The position numbers and the translations under genes were made by a program. From the NCBI GenBank assembly GCA_964515905.1, contig CAZEWK010000095.1, positions 62,001 to 126,000 on the forward strand: 64,000 bases of DNA, given 5' to 3'. Under the pieces are notes generated by a model. The model saw only the letters and a list, made by a program, of their open reading frames with translations. It was not told the DNA's origin and did no database searches. This stretch comes from GCA-2712985 sp964515905 (GTDB lineage: Bacteria; Pseudomonadota; Alphaproteobacteria; UBA7887). Below, piece after piece: positions 25,727-34,128 of this stretch; position 1 is the stretch's first letter, and the number at the start of each line of letters is the position of its first letter.

Positions 25727-28700
25727 TCAAGAACAGCCACTCGTGGCCCCACACGTGTTGCACTTCAAACAAGTACCATTGCGGAGAAGTGTAAAATTAC
25801 CACATTCAGAGCAGGAATCCCCTTCGTATCCCTTAATTCGGGCTTCCCTGACTTTTACTGACTGGTTTTCAAATTCGGTAGAAAATTTGATTCCCACAGA
25901 AACTGCTCCCTGGGCCGCTCCTGCTGAAACGGGAAGTGCCATGCTTGTTTCAGTTTCAGATAGGCCCTCGGAGATAGTGTGCTGTTGGGGTGTGTCTGTG
26001 GCGCCTCCATCAAGAACACGCAGGCGTCCCCGGACATATCCAGGGCTAACGAGCGCCGAAAGATCGGCAGACTCGTCCCCAGAGTGAATAAGTTTCCCCG
26101 ATTGGCCCATTCCGAGTTCATCGCCTTTGCCAACGCTGTCAGGCAGTAAATCTTCCTCTTCAATGTGCGCGAGATCTGTACGGTCTAAATAAGAAATGGC
26201 CAGCTCCCGAAATACATAGTCTAGAATTGATGTTGCCATACGTATTGAATCGTTCCCACTAACAATTCCACTCGGCTCAAAACGGGTGAAGGTGAATGCG
26301 TCTACATATTCATCTAAAGGCACTCCGTACTGAAGGCCGATTGATATTGCAATTGCAAAATTGTTCATCAAGCTTCTGAATGCGGCCCCTTCTTTGTGCA
26401 TATCGATGAAGATTTCACCTATTTCTCCATTTTCGTATTCCCCTGTTCTTAGGTAAACCTTATGGCCCCCAACCATAGCCTTTTGAGTGTAACCCTTGCG
26501 GCGATGTGGAAGTCGTTCCCGGGCTCTACGTTCTTGACGTAGCACGTGTTCCACAACTCGCTCGGTGATTGCCTCTTGGTTCTCGTCGGCGACAGCAAGT
26601 TCAGGAGTCGCGTTATCTGCCGTTCTATAGTCATCGACAAGGGCGCTTAGTGGTTGGCTCAATTTAGACCCATCTCTATAGAGAGCATTGGCTTTCACTC
26701 CGAGTGTCCATGATAAATGGTAGGCCTCAGCACAGTCTTCTACTGATGCCGTGTTCGGCATATTGATGGTTTTTGAGATTGCCCCAGATACAAAACTCTG
26801 CACTGAGGCCATCATATGGATATGACTCTGCCAGGATAATGCTCTTTTGCCGATACGACCACAAGGGTTTGCACAGTCAAATACTGCTAGATGTTTCGTT
26901 TTGAGGTGCGGTGCACCCTCTACAGTCATTGTTCCGCAACAAAAACGATTCGCTGCCTCAATTTCTTGGCCATCAAACCCAAGCCAAGCCAGCATATCAA
27001 AGCCAGGGTTATTAAGTTCAGTTTCGGGAACACCAAGAGTGTCAAAGCAAAATCTCTCACCCAGGGTCCAGCGATTGAATACAAAGCGGATATCGAAGGC
27101 TTCTGTAAGTGATTTTTCCAGCTGGTCGATAGTTTTCGGATCAAATCCTTTTGCACCAAGTGTCTCGTGATTTATATATGGTGCGTCTGCCAATGTGCCA
27201 GAGCCAACCGCATAATCAACAATTTCTTGGATCTGACCAGCAGGATAACCAAGTGAAGATAGTGCTCTTGGCACAATCTGATTGATTATTTTAAAATATC
27301 CTCCACCAGCTAATTTTTTAAATTTAACAAGGGCAAAATCCGGTTCAACGCCAGTAGTGTCGCAATCCATTACAAGTCCAATGGTGCCGGTAGGTGCTAT
27401 AACGCTTGACTGAGCATTTCTGAAACCGTGTTTTTTGCCAAGTTCTGATGCCTCATCCCAAGCGGATTGAGCAGCGTTTATCAAATTGGGGTCCGGGCAG
27501 TTTTCTATATCCAGGGGAACAGGGAGTATTGACAGTTTTTCGTAGCCCTCACCTAACCCATGCGCAGCACGTTGATGGTTACGTATTACTCGAAGCATCT
27601 CAGAGGAGTTCTCTGAATAGCCTGGAAAAGCTCCCAACTCTGAAGCCATTTCAGCTGATGTTTGGTATGCTGTGCCTGTCATAAGAGCTGTAAGGGCACC
27701 GGCCAGAGCTCGGCCGTCCTCACTGTCATACGGGATGCCTTTAGCCATTAAGAGGCCTCCTAAGTTTGCGTACCCAAGGCCAAGAGTTCGAAACTGAAAA
27801 GATCTTTGAGCAATTTCTCTAGAGGGAAATTGGGCCATCAAAACCGATATTTCCAAAACAATGGTCCATAGCCGGATGGCATGTTGAAAGGCAGCTATAT
27901 CTATTTCTCCACTGCTATCCATAAATTGAAGCAAATTTAGTGACGCTAAATTGCATGCTGTGTCGTCCAAGAACATGTATTCCGAACATGGATTGGATGC
28001 CCTTATTCGGCCAGAGTTGGGACATGTATGCCAGTCATTAATAGTGGTGTCGAACTGTATGCCTGGGTCCGCCGATTGCCATGCGGCGCTCGCCATTTGT
28101 TCCCACAACCGGGTTGCTGGGATACTATTGGATGTCTCGTTATTGGTACGCTGGTAAAGTGTCCAATCTTGTTTTTTATGGAGGGCCTCCATGAACTTAT
28201 TACTAACCCGCACAGTATTATTTGCATTCTGGCCAGATACACTCCGATAGGCCTCGGAATCCCAATCCGTGTCGTAAGTCGCAAATTCGATCTCTGTGAT
28301 TCCTTGTCGAGCTAAATCAATAACTCTTTTGACATAGTTATCTGGAATTCCTGTGTGGTGGGCTGCTATGCATGCCTTCTTCAACTGAGGGTTGTCCGAT
28401 AAATCAAAGCGGTTTTCGCCACCGGTCTGGCAAGCTTCCATAACCGCAGACAGGTGTTTGGCCATAACCCGAGATCCTGTAACTAAAGCGGCGACCTTTT
28501 GTTCCTCAGCAGCCTTCCATTCAATAAATTCTTCTATATCCGGATGATCAATATCGACCACTACCATTTTGGCTGCACGACGGGTCGTGCCTCCTGATTT
28601 TATAGCGCCCGCTGCTCGATCGCCGATTTTTAAGAAACTCATCAATCCTGAGGATTTACCTCCGCCCGATAATGGTTCTTCGCTTCCTCGGATACTAGAA

Positions 28701-29410
28701 AAATTGGACCCTGTGCCAGATCCGTACTTAAATAATCGGGCCTCACGGACCCAAAGATCCATGATACCGCCTTCATTCACTAAGTCATCATCAACACTTT
28801 GGATAAAACAAGCATGCGGTTGAGGCCGTTTATAGGCCGATTCCGACCTTTTTAATTCACCATCCAAATGGTCCACATAAAAATGACCCTGTGGAGGCCC
28901 ATCAATACCATATGCCCAATTCAACCCTGTATTGAACCATTGAGGGCTATTGGGGGCCGCTATTTGTTTGGCTAGCATATAGCAAAGTTCATCGTGGAAG
29001 TGTTTAGCATCTTCTTCTTGGTCAAAATAACCAGCTTTCCAGCCCCAGTAAGTCCAGGTACCCGCCATTCGACCAAATACCTGTGTAGCCTTGGTCTCTC
29101 CCCTAATGTTTTCACTATCGCTAGACTTGGCGATGGTGTCATCTCCGGTCTTACCCTGTCTAGGAGTCAACCAGGTAGGTACATCCGGTTCACTTATTGG
29201 TTCTGTAGATCCGGGAATACCCGCTTTACGAAAGTATTTTTGTGCTAAAACGTCAACTGCCACCTGAGACCACTCATCTGGTACTTCGATATTTTTTGCG
29301 CTAAATACAACGGACCCATCGGGGTTACGTATTTCACTGTCCGCTAGTCGAAATTTGATATCATGGTATGGGGACTGGTCTTCTTGTGTAAAATGGCGTG
29401 GAATGCGCAT
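25727..29410 (-). CDS. nrdJ: Adenosylcobalamin-dependent (class II) ribonucleotide reductase
   Basis: NrdJ reduces ribonucleotides to deoxyribonucleotides using coenzyme B12 and needs no oxygen or metal radical cofactor. The 1227-aa length is typical of the alphaproteobacterial form. The active-site region reads NPCSEYMFLDDTACNLASLNL; upstream is KYGSGTGSNFSSIRGS. The C-terminus has CSECGNFTLLRNGTCLKCNTC, a zinc-like redox tail. It stands as a single-gene unit; the start ATG has GGGG about 6 bases before it. NrdR-box-like sites lie 75-121 bases upstream. Confidence 0.97.
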   Translation of the reverse strand: MRIPRHFTQEDQSPYHDIKFRLADSEIRNPDGSVVFSAKNIEVPDEWSQVAVDVLAQKYFRKAGIPGSTEPISEPDVPTWLTPRQGKTGDDTIAKSSDSENIRGETKATQVFGRMAGTWTYWGWKAGYFDQEEDAKHFHDELCYMLAKQIAAPNSPQWFNTGLNWAYGIDGPPQGHFYVDHLDGELKRSESAYKRPQPHACFIQSVDDDLVNEGGIMDLWVREARLFKYGSGTGSNFSSIRGSEEPLSGGGKSSGLMSFLKIGDRAAGAIKSGGTTRRAAKMVVVDIDHPDIEEFIEWKAAEEQKVAALVTGSRVMAKHLSAVMEACQTGGENRFDLSDNPQLKKACIAAHHTGIPDNYVKRVIDLARQGITEIEFATYDTDWDSEAYRSVSGQNANNTVRVSNKFMEALHKKQDWTLYQRTNNETSNSIPATRLWEQMASAAWQSADPGIQFDTTINDWHTCPNSGRIRASNPCSEYMFLDDTACNLASLNLLQFMDSSGEIDIAAFQHAIRLWTIVLEISVLMAQFPSREIAQRSFQFRTLGLGYANLGGLLMAKGIPYDSEDGRALAGALTALMTGTAYQTSAEMASELGAFPGYSENSSEMLRVIRNHQRAAHGLGEGYEKLSILPVPLDIENCPDPNLINAAQSAWDEASELGKKHGFRNAQSSVIAPTGTIGLVMDCDTTGVEPDFALVKFKKLAGGGYFKIINQIVPRALSSLGYPAGQIQEIVDYAVGSGTLADAPYINHETLGAKGFDPKTIDQLEKSLTEAFDIRFVFNRWTLGERFCFDTLGVPETELNNPGFDMLAWLGFDGQEIEAANRFCCGTMTVEGAPHLKTKHLAVFDCANPCGRIGKRALSWQSHIHMMASVQSFVSGAISKTINMPNTASVEDCAEAYHLSWTLGVKANALYRDGSKLSQPLSALVDDYRTADNATPELAVADENQEAITERVVEHVLRQERRARERLPHRRKGYTQKAMVGGHKVYLRTGEYENGEIGEIFIDMHKEGAAFRSLMNNFAIAISIGLQYGVPLDEYVDAFTFTRFEPSGIVSGNDSIRMATSILDYVFRELAISYLDRTDLAHIEEEDLLPDSVGKGDELGMGQSGKLIHSGDESADLSALVSPGYVRGRLRVLDGGATDTPQQHTISEGLSETETSMALPVSAGAAQGAVSVGIKFSTEFENQSVKVREARIKGYEGDSCSECGNFTLLRNGTCLKCNTCGATSGCS

Positions 29411-29484
29411 TGATACCCCAGTTCTTCTTTCATTATACTAAAAAAGGTATTTAATACTGTTATTAGCACACTATGTTGATGATT

Positions 29485-29531
29485 ATACGATATATTGTAT
29501 ATTGAAATTTTTTGACTACAATATTTAGGTC
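29485..29531. promoter_or_regulatory. Pair of NrdR-box-like sites upstream of nrdJ
   Basis: Two 16-base elements start exactly 31 bases apart. The first, ATACGATATATTGTAT (29485-29500), matches the NrdR consensus ACACWATATATWGTGT at 13 of 16 positions. The second (29516-29531, minus-strand GACCTAAATATTGTAG) is weaker at 10 of 16 but keeps the central core. NrdR normally binds two boxes about three helical turns apart and represses ribonucleotide reductase genes. The rest of the 332-base gap between nrdJ and holC holds no visible gene. Confidence 0.6.
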
Positions 29532-29742
29532 TCTACTTAAGGCATCGTCAACCTAATTTTTACATTATTTTGGTAACTTCTTGACCTATATTGACATCTG
29601 ACTTGAACATCTGCTGCCGTAATGCCTGTAAATTAGGGTTTTTCTTATTTAAATAGAAGATCTATGTAAGCACAGCTAAAGTGCGGTGATTGTCAAAAAT
29701 TCTTAAAATGGCTTTAGACTAACAGAAGCTCAAAAACACAGC

Positions 29743-30219
29743 TTAGGCCTTCTTTTTCCATTGCCCACCTGCACTTTGTTGCCAGAAAGTTGTCGGATGG
29801 CCCCCTGCAACGCTTGCCTCCCACCTTTCCCGAGCATTTAGGATTGCCGTGGGAGAATCTTCAAAGATATCTATACAACGTTCAAAGTGAGTTATATCCG
29901 TGGCTCTAATATTTTCTGTGAGTACCAGCATCTTAGCCGCATTTGGTATTTCTGACCCAGTTGTTAAATAAATTGGTTGTTGATCAGGTCTCTGATCCTG
30001 GGTCGTTCCGTGTGGGAGAAAGGAGCCCTGGTCATAAGACCAGAGCGCAGTGTTTAAGGTATTGAGATACTCAGATGTCGCTGTCCGCACTATTACTCTA
30101 AGTTTTTGCGAAAGCGCCCTTTCTAGAAGTTTACCTAAAGCTAGTTCTACTGGCCATTTACACAAATGGTAGAACGCCACCTCAGTCCGTTGTGACATTG
30201 ATGTACGATCCAGATTCAT
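29743..30219 (-). CDS. holC: DNA polymerase III chi subunit
   Basis: HolC is the clamp-loader-associated chi subunit that links the replicase to single-strand binding protein. The 158-aa protein shows the HolC pattern: VAFYHLCKWPVELALGKLLERAL at the N-terminus, the LWSYDQGSFLPHG motif in the middle, and a YLTTGSEIPNAAKMLVL strand near the end. Its ATG overlaps the pepA stop in an ATGA junction, so translation is coupled. The pepA-holC order is conserved in proteobacteria. Confidence 0.94.
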   Translation of the reverse strand: MNLDRTSMSQRTEVAFYHLCKWPVELALGKLLERALSQKLRVIVRTATSEYLNTLNTALWSYDQGSFLPHGTTQDQRPDQQPIYLTTGSEIPNAAKMLVLTENIRATDITHFERCIDIFEDSPTAILNARERWEASVAGGHPTTFWQQSAGGQWKKKA

Positions 30220-31718
30220 TCATATTCGTAGTAGGCTTCCACGAGCCTGTTAAGCAGTCGGACTCCAAAAGCGGTGCCGCCTTTTGGGACCAGTGTCCGT
30301 TCTTTCTTTGACCAGGTTACGCCGGCGATGTCGAGATGTGCCCACGGGGTGTTTCGGACAAATCTCTCGATAAATTTTGCCGCAGTAACACTGCCGGCGC
30401 CTCGACCAGAACCTATGTTTTGCATGTCCGCTATATCTGAGTTGATTTCGGCATCGTAGGAGTCATCCATTGGCATAGGCCATAATTTTTCGTCTACATG
30501 TTCTCCAGCTTCCATTAGTTGATTAGTAAGCTCTTTGTTATTGCTAAATAAACCAGCGCGCTCATTTCCCAGGGAGACGATGATCGCGCCAGTAAGAGTA
30601 GCCAGATCAACCATTATCTTTGGTTTAAAGCGCTCCTGGGTGTACCAAATAGCATCCGCAAGTACTAGACGACCTTCTGCATCAGTATTTAATACCTCGA
30701 TAGTTTGGCCCGACATCGACGTTACAATATCGCCAGGCCTTTGGGCCGTCCCAGAGGGCATGTTTTCCACTAAGCCAACTATTCCTATAGCGTTAGTTTT
30801 GGCTTTTCGCTGGGCTAAGGCCCGCATTAGGCCAATCACAACACCGGACCCGCCCATATCCCACTTCATGTCCCCCATCCCGGACGACGGTTTTATAGAA
30901 ATACCACCAGTGTCAAAAGTTACACCTTTGCCAATAAATGCGATTGGTTTCTGTTGGGCTTGGTCCGGGGCGCCCTCCCAACGCATAATGACCATTCGAG
31001 GTTCATGTATGCTGCCTTGTGCTACACCGATAAGTGCCCCCATGCCAAGCTTTTGCATTTGCGCTAAGGTCAATATTTCTACCTTTACGCCGTCTTTGAC
31101 TAAATCCTTGGCTCGATTTGCGAGTTCTAAAGGATAAAGAATGTTCGCTGGTTCCGATACTAGATCCCGTGTCATAAAGACACCATTGGCTAATCCTTTG
31201 AGAGGCCGGTAGGTGTTACGAGCTTTTGTCGGATTTTCGGTCATGAACGTGAGTTTTCGAAGTCTCGGTTTAGGGTTTTTAATAGCTTTGGTTTTGTAAA
31301 GGTCGAAACGATATGTACGTAGGGATGCTCCGAAAGCCGCATGAGCTGCTATCTCTGACGCTTGTATTTTTGACCCAGGTATGGTGTCGGCGGCAACCGC
31401 TCCTTGGGAGATTCCAAGAGATTTAAGTCGACCGGCAATATGTCCACCTAATTCTTCAGCCGCACAGGAGTCAAATGTCTCAGGTTTTCCAACTCCGACC
31501 AATATCACTCTATCCGCACGCAAACCCGGAGGAGCCAAAATCACAAGTGTCTGACCGCGTTGGCCAAGGAATTTCTCAGACTTGATAGCCTTAATTAACG
31601 AACCTCGCATCTTTTTATTAAGCGCACTTCCGGTTGCCATCAGCCCAGAAGTTTCGTTAGCCATTATAACCAATCCGTCTACGGATGGAGACGAGGGCCT
31701 AGCAAAGGTTATATCCAT
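30216..31718 (-). CDS. pepA: Leucyl aminopeptidase (cytosol aminopeptidase)
   Basis: A 500-aa M17 metallopeptidase that removes N-terminal residues from peptides in the cytoplasm and may bind DNA in some bacteria. Metal and catalytic motifs are intact: IGKGVTFDTGGISIKPS, MKWDMGGSG, and the signature NTDAEGRLVLADA. A strong AAGGAG precedes the ATG. It is divergent from lptF with 182 bases between the start codons and overlaps holC downstream by 4 bases. Confidence 0.97.
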   Translation of the reverse strand: MDITFARPSSPSVDGLVIMANETSGLMATGSALNKKMRGSLIKAIKSEKFLGQRGQTLVILAPPGLRADRVILVGVGKPETFDSCAAEELGGHIAGRLKSLGISQGAVAADTIPGSKIQASEIAAHAAFGASLRTYRFDLYKTKAIKNPKPRLRKLTFMTENPTKARNTYRPLKGLANGVFMTRDLVSEPANILYPLELANRAKDLVKDGVKVEILTLAQMQKLGMGALIGVAQGSIHEPRMVIMRWEGAPDQAQQKPIAFIGKGVTFDTGGISIKPSSGMGDMKWDMGGSGVVIGLMRALAQRKAKTNAIGIVGLVENMPSGTAQRPGDIVTSMSGQTIEVLNTDAEGRLVLADAIWYTQERFKPKIMVDLATLTGAIIVSLGNERAGLFSNNKELTNQLMEAGEHVDEKLWPMPMDDSYDAEINSDIADMQNIGSGRGAGSVTAAKFIERFVRNTPWAHLDIAGVTWSKKERTLVPKGGTAFGVRLLNRLVEAYYEYE

Positions 31719-31900
31719 GGTTTTCTCCTTGTCGCGTTTTTCTATATGAGGTCAAGCCTTTTTGTGGGTGTTCAATAGGCGTACGAGAGTTTGGTGTTAC
31801 GTAAGACTCTAGCGATTGTTGCCAGGATGGGAAGGATTTGTTTAAGTTTCTCCATATTTTTGTGTTAAAAGCCCATCCTGCGACATATAAAGGGTGCGCA

Positions 31901-33010
31901 ATGCGCAGATTTCCAGCATATATTGTAAGTCAGCTACTTGGGCCATTGTTTGTTGTTGCATTTAGTTTTACAGGAGTGATTTGGCTTACACAGTCCCTAA
32001 GGTTTATTGATTTAATCATCAATAAAGGGCTGTCTTTTGGATTATTCTTGTATTTGACAGCACTTCTTTTACCTTCGCTTTTAACAGTAATTCTACCCAT
32101 TTCGTTGTTTGCGGCAGTTCTATACGCTTACAACCAACTAATCGTTGACCGAGAGATTGTTGTATTAAAAGCGACAGGATTATCAAATTTTCGATTGGCG
32201 ACGCCTGCTCTCGGTTTGGCGGGCACGATAATGTTACTGTGTTATGTATTAAATTTATACTTAATGCCTTTGGGGTTTCATGAATTTAAGAATATCCAGT
32301 TTCAAGTTAGAAACTCATTCGCATCGCTTCTTTTGCGTGAAGGGGTATTTAATACGCCAGTTGATGGACTAACGATATACGTTCGAGAACGAAGTCACGA
32401 TGGTGAATTAAGAGGTATATTGGTCCACGAGGAAAGAAACTCTGCGGTGCCATCAACCCTGATGGCTGAGACCGGTAAATTAGTGCAAACATCGGATGGG
32501 CCACGTCTTGTTTTATCTAATGGAAACCGGCAGGAAGTAAAAAAACTGAATGGCGAGTTATCTTTGTTATATTTTGAGCGTTACGCATTTGATTTTGGAG
32601 ATACAGCGGGCTTGGATGCAGCCCGCTTTAGGGAGGCAAAGGAACGGCTGATCTGGGATTTGTTTTGGCCCGCAGACGCAGTGGAGGAACGCCATGTCCG
32701 AGAGTTCGCAGCAGAGGGGCATCGGCGTTTAATTACACCACTAGTCTGTCTGTTGTTTGTTCTTATTGGTTTAGGGGCATTATTTTCCGGTGATTTCAAC
32801 CGGAGAGGTTCCAATAGACGTTTGCAGTGTGCTGTGGTGATTGCTGTAGCAGCTCAGGCGCTAACATTTGGTTTGACCAGTCTGATGGTGCGTGCACCAA
32901 CTATAATTCCTTTTATATACTTATTATTTTTTCTGATGCTATGTATCGGCTGTTACGTAGTTTCTGCTGATCCATTAAGGCGAAAAAGGTATTATAAGGG
33001 GACGACTTAG
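31901..33010 (+). CDS. lptF: LPS export ABC transporter permease LptF
   Basis: LptF and LptG form the inner-membrane channel that extracts lipopolysaccharide and passes it to the periplasmic bridge. The 369-aa protein has three N-terminal and three C-terminal membrane helices flanking a periplasmic beta-jellyroll (about residues 115-245). It starts at the ATG preceded by AAAGGGTG; the open frame begins 63 bases earlier, but that extension has no ribosome binding site and precedes MRRFPAYIVSQLL, the usual N-terminus. lptG follows 20 bases later. Confidence 0.95.
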   Translation: MRRFPAYIVSQLLGPLFVVAFSFTGVIWLTQSLRFIDLIINKGLSFGLFLYLTALLLPSLLTVILPISLFAAVLYAYNQLIVDREIVVLKATGLSNFRLATPALGLAGTIMLLCYVLNLYLMPLGFHEFKNIQFQVRNSFASLLLREGVFNTPVDGLTIYVRERSHDGELRGILVHEERNSAVPSTLMAETGKLVQTSDGPRLVLSNGNRQEVKKLNGELSLLYFERYAFDFGDTAGLDAARFREAKERLIWDLFWPADAVEERHVREFAAEGHRRLITPLVCLLFVLIGLGALFSGDFNRRGSNRRLQCAVVIAVAAQALTFGLTSLMVRAPTIIPFIYLLFFLMLCIGCYVVSADPLRRKRYYKGTT

Positions 33011-33030
33011 AGCTTTTATGGCCGAATAAA

Positions 33031-34128
33031 ATGAGACTATCTAGTACGTTATCTTTTTATATTGCTCGCCAACTTCTTGGTGGCATAGGGATAGCTTTAT
33101 TTGCACTTAGTGTATTAATACTTATGTTTGATTCAGTGGAACTGGCCAGACGCGCAGCTACTAAGCCAAACGCAAGCATAGCAATAGTTATTCAATTAGC
33201 GTTCCTCCATCTACCATACATGATACAGCGGGTAATACCATATGCGTTTCTAATCGGTGTAATGCTTGTTTTGGCTCGATTGACGCGCACTAGTGAACTG
33301 GTAGTTGCTCGTGCGTCAGGGACCTCAGTATGGCAATTTTTATTTCCGGGAATAATGCTGAGTTTGATAGTCGGGACTTTTGTGGTCACACTATTTAACC
33401 CTTTGGCGGCCTCTCTCTTGTGGCGTTATGAAATGGTTGAGGCTCGCTTCATAGAAGGCAAGGCATCGAATCTCGCTGTCTCAAATTCTGGGTTATGGCT
33501 GCGCCAAGCTGATGATTATGGAGAGTCGGTGATTCATGCGCAGCGTATAACAGAACCGGAGTTGACACTGTACGACGTCGTAATTTTTCGATATCGAGGA
33601 AAACACGAATTCGTGGAACGCTTGGATGCAAGTACTGCTCGTTTGGAAAATGGATATTGGTTGTTGAAGGATGTACTTTTGACGGGACCGGACCAAATAG
33701 CTGAAAAGCACACACAACATCGGTTTGCAACTGAGCTAACTATTAGCCAAATACAAGAAAATTTTGCCTCCCCAGAGACTCTATCTTTTTGGGAAATTCC
33801 AAATTTTATAGCTTTGTTGGATCGTGCAGGATTTTCTTCTCTTAAACACCGCGTCCATTGGCATTCTATATTTGCAGGGCCACTGTTACTTTCTGGTATG
33901 GTTCTAATTGGGGCGGCCTTTACTCTGCGACTCTCTGCTCGAAATAGGTCGGGTGGTTGGCTTATTGCGCTTGGAATTGTCTCAGGCCTTTTGCTTTATG
34001 CGTTCTCCGATGTCGTTTTGGCCCTTGGGGTAGCTTCCAATATTCCGGCTCCGCTGGCGGGATGGGCGCCAGGGCTCATGGCGCTGTTGTTGGGTGGCGC
34101 AATGTTGTTACATATTGAAGATAGCTAA
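33031..34128 (+). CDS. lptG: LPS export ABC transporter permease LptG
   Basis: Partner of LptF in the LptB2FG complex. The 365-aa protein has the same 3+3 membrane helix layout with a periplasmic domain of about 150 residues between (RFIEGKASNLAVSNSGLWLRQ onward). Its stop codon directly abuts the lptD ATG, so lptF, lptG and lptD form one transcription unit. The ATPase lptB and the bridge protein lptA/lptC are not in this window. Confidence 0.95.
   Translation: MRLSSTLSFYIARQLLGGIGIALFALSVLILMFDSVELARRAATKPNASIAIVIQLAFLHLPYMIQRVIPYAFLIGVMLVLARLTRTSELVVARASGTSVWQFLFPGIMLSLIVGTFVVTLFNPLAASLLWRYEMVEARFIEGKASNLAVSNSGLWLRQADDYGESVIHAQRITEPELTLYDVVIFRYRGKHEFVERLDASTARLENGYWLLKDVLLTGPDQIAEKHTQHRFATELTISQIQENFASPETLSFWEIPNFIALLDRAGFSSLKHRVHWHSIFAGPLLLSGMVLIGAAFTLRLSARNRSGGWLIALGIVSGLLLYAFSDVVLALGVASNIPAPLAGWAPGLMALLLGGAMLLHIEDS

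Noticed and set aside
28003..28315. Long antisense frames inside nrdJ and other large genes
   Set aside because: They lie fully within well-supported genes, lack ribosome binding sites and show no family resemblance; they are shadows of the coding strand.
29411..29742. Cobalamin riboswitch upstream of nrdJ
   Set aside because: No B12-box-like sequence was found and the AT-rich region is better explained by a promoter with NrdR boxes.
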